64,000 nt of DNA. Source: Parasponia andersonii (lineage: Eukaryota; Streptophyta; Magnoliopsida; Rosales; Cannabaceae). The notes below the pieces were generated by a model that worked only from the letters and a program-made list of their open reading frames with translations, was not told where the DNA came from and made no database searches. The position numbers and the translations under genes were made by a program. The DNA lies in contig JXTB01000093.1 of the NCBI GenBank assembly GCA_002914805.1, forward strand, positions 997,165 through 1,061,164, given 5' to 3'. This document shows, piece after piece, positions 62,063-64,000 of the stretch (positions are counted from its first letter, which is position 1; each line of letters begins with the position of its first letter).

Positions 62063-62870
62063 ATCTTCAGAAACTTACTTCAGTGGAGGAATTTATCATA
62101 ACATGTTTCTAGACTCATTTTCTCCATTTTATAATTTTTATTTTTGCTTTTTATATATATTTTCCCTTTCTCAAAAGTCAAACCAATGAATGAATTTGTT
62201 AATTAGATTTAATAGTATTTCAATTTTTTTACTTAGTATCTACCCTTGATAAATGACAATTTAAAAAAGGGTGTAGTCTTTGAGTCTAAGCATTGGTAGT
62301 AGTCAATAACTTAGATATATTCTAGACTCCATGTAATGAGTTTGCGAATTTACTTGCTGATGTTTTTGTTTATTTCAGGTTCACAGACAAGCTAAAAGAG
62401 TAGCTCACGAACAAACAAAATTAACTTTAAAGATTGACGATCCTCTTTTTGAGGTGTTCTCATGAAAAAGAAGAACAAAAAACTTTCCAATGACACTATG
62501 AACATGAAGGCACTGGTCTCAGCTGTAGATTTTATTTATGTATTGTTCTGTAAAGGGATTTTGCTCCCAGTTGTATCTCGCCGAGTTGGACAGCAAACAG
62601 AGTTGGACATTAGTGATTCAGATTCGTAACAAAATGATCCCTCAAATCCGGGTATAAGAATTTGAACAAAATTGTTCAGTGCCTGTATTCTAAAGCTGCT
62701 TTTTGTTGGAAAGAAAAGGAAGCAATTCATTTGTTTATTACCTTTAAACTATGAAAATAACAGTGAAGATGTAGGAAACAAATAATGTGGAATTTGTACT
62801 AAAACATTCTAGCTCATTCTAGCTCATATTACAAGACGAAGAATAACAAATGGGAAATGCTAGTCCCGAG
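62063..62870. other. Intergenic DNA with possible LINE RNase H remnant
   Basis: At about 62376-62466 (+) the frame reads FQVHRQAKRVAHEQTKLTLK then IDDPLFEVFS and a stop, reminiscent of the C-terminal end of the RNase H domain in plant LINEs (RQAN-VAH-LAKLAL-IDDPL). Nothing upstream extends it. The remainder is probably 3' flank of the DUF3537 gene. Confidence 0.3.
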
Positions 62871-63148
62871 TCCTCATAGGCTAGCCGGGTGTCTGGTATG
62901 AACAAAAGAAAAGAAGTTGGAACGTCCTGGAACTGAAGCACGAATCACTTCCAACAGTCTCTCAAGAATTTATGAAGTTCTGCTATTGCGAGGCTTAATT
63001 GCAAACTGTCCAGAGACGAAATAAACACAAGCCTAGAAAATTTTTTGCTGGTTTCACACTGTACGTCCCTGGTTTACTGACTCAGATAAGGTAAGAAGGG
63101 AAACATACCATAAAGTTGAGCAGCCTATATCGTCGCTGTAAAAACTCC

Positions 63149-63961
63149 TCATTTTGATGTAAAAACAATAGTCTTCCCGAGCACAAAGGTAACCAGAGAG
63201 AGCTCAATAAAGAAGATGGTGTTGATGAGGGCCCGATCAACCGTCCACCCAAATATTGTGATACCTCCTGGATTGGTTTGCAGATACATCACTGCATAGA
63301 CAAAAATAAATAAATAAATGAATAAATAAATAAAACACAATTGTGAAGTTCCAACAAACAACACAAGTTAAATAAAATTCTATACAAAAACTATTTTGAT
63401 ACTTGTGTCACAGTACGAAATTCCTTCAATCATATGGTTGGGGCTAAAGTATAGTTTTTTCTTTTAAAAATGGTGTGGTATCCACGGGCGCAATTTTCTT
63501 TTCTTTAATAGGTATACTAAAAAGTAGTAGTACAAAAGAAACTTCCCAAATTAGAATACAGCTTGAGCAATTTATCAAACTATGTCATTATGACCACTAA
63601 ACAAGGGAAAGGAACCTGCTAGGAACCAGAAGGGAGTATAGTAATTCCTACCAAATGCTTGTCTCCTGTGATACGAGGACAAATAAGAAACGAGTTGTGT
63701 ATGTGTAGGCATTGCAACATAATCCAACGACTCCAAATCACTCTCAGAGTAACTTAATTCCAGTGAATTCAATGCCAGGACAGCCTCCAAATTTTGCATA
63801 TTGTTATTTGAGCCTCTTTGTTGAGATGCATCATTAGAACCACATGTTACAAAGGCATGCCATCTACTTGCGAGTGACGCTATGCCTTGTGCTCTATGGG
63901 AAATTCTAGTTGCTGCGTGCAGGCAAAGAATGATTCCAACAACCTGAACAATTGAGGAGAC
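63149..63961 (-). CDS. DUF3537 / gustatory-receptor-like protein, last two exons
   Basis: Partial gene running off the right edge. Penultimate exon 63652-63961 and last exon 63149-63291; phase 1 at the junction is consistent and gives RRQAFVMYLQTNPGGITIFG. DUF3537 proteins are plant seven-transmembrane proteins structurally related to insect gustatory and odorant receptors (GRL group); their plant role is not established. Visible: SSIVQVVGIILCLHAATRIS (transmembrane helix), RAQGIASLASRWHAFVTC, then the closing GWTVDRALINTIFFIELSLV and TFVLGKTIVFTSK, a C-terminal helix typical of the family. The segment between, with NNNMQNLEAVLALNSLELSY, is a variable cytoplasmic loop. Remembered relative At1g67570, next to CDKG2 in Arabidopsis. 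The acceptor TTTCAG before 63961 is clear. Confidence 0.88.
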
Positions 63962-64000
63962 CTGAAATTTGGACGAAAGATTTGGGGGAAAAAAAGGGTT

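Overview
This is plant nuclear DNA, almost certainly from a eudicot. It is AT-rich, its genes carry many short introns, and the gaps between genes are filled with LTR-retrotransposon pieces, a SINE and many small foldback (MITE-like) elements. No prokaryotic, organellar or viral gene set is present. The species cannot be fixed from the sequence.

Layout. 1-5563 is the 3' part of a Ty3/gypsy element of the Tat type: a 100-bp tandem array, a decayed antisense accessory gene (minus strand, about 4393-1355, gypsy-type 'transposase_28' family) and a 3' LTR (about 4735-5563, plus strand). 5564-13.7 kb is a gene-free, AT-rich stretch with MITE-like elements and a probable old LTR fragment. Six genes follow: (A) 14733-21141 (+), a basic Ser/Pro-rich protein of about 1163 residues ending in a CaaX-type CTIM; (B) 24696-30913 (+), a 19-exon RecQ helicase best matched to RECQ5; (C) 33396-35750 (+), a DUF212 acid phosphatase/vanadium haloperoxidase-related membrane protein; (D) 36119-39977 (-), an 11-exon FAD-dependent monooxygenase like Arabidopsis EMB2421; (E) 42877-44821 (+), a remorin; (F) 49713-52841 (+), a CDKG2/CDK11-type kinase. 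At the right edge (63149-63961, -) lie the last two exons of a DUF3537 (gustatory-receptor-like) membrane protein. A solo LTR with a perfect 5-bp target-site duplication sits at 61060-62057, and a broken copy of the DUF3537 gene's 3' end sits near 56.3-56.46 kb.

From memory, the Arabidopsis homologues of the last genes are neighbours (At1g67570 DUF3537, At1g67580 CDKG2, At1g67590 remorin, At1g67600 DUF212, with At1g24340/At1g24350 as the paralogous monooxygenase/DUF212 pair). Homologues of A and B are also close together (At1g27850, At1g27880). The window therefore looks like two ancestral gene blocks joined between B and C. The genes do not form one pathway.

I rebuilt all exon-intron structures by hand from splice signals and reading phase. 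Every junction listed keeps the frame, and two introns use GC-AG borders. I did not find a new multi-gene system. The most informative observations are the SINE nested in a MITE terminus, a MITE insertion with a paralogous empty site beside it, the solo LTR with intact target duplication, the antisense gene in the Tat-type element, the CaaX end of gene A, and the duplicated splice-donor segment in gene D.
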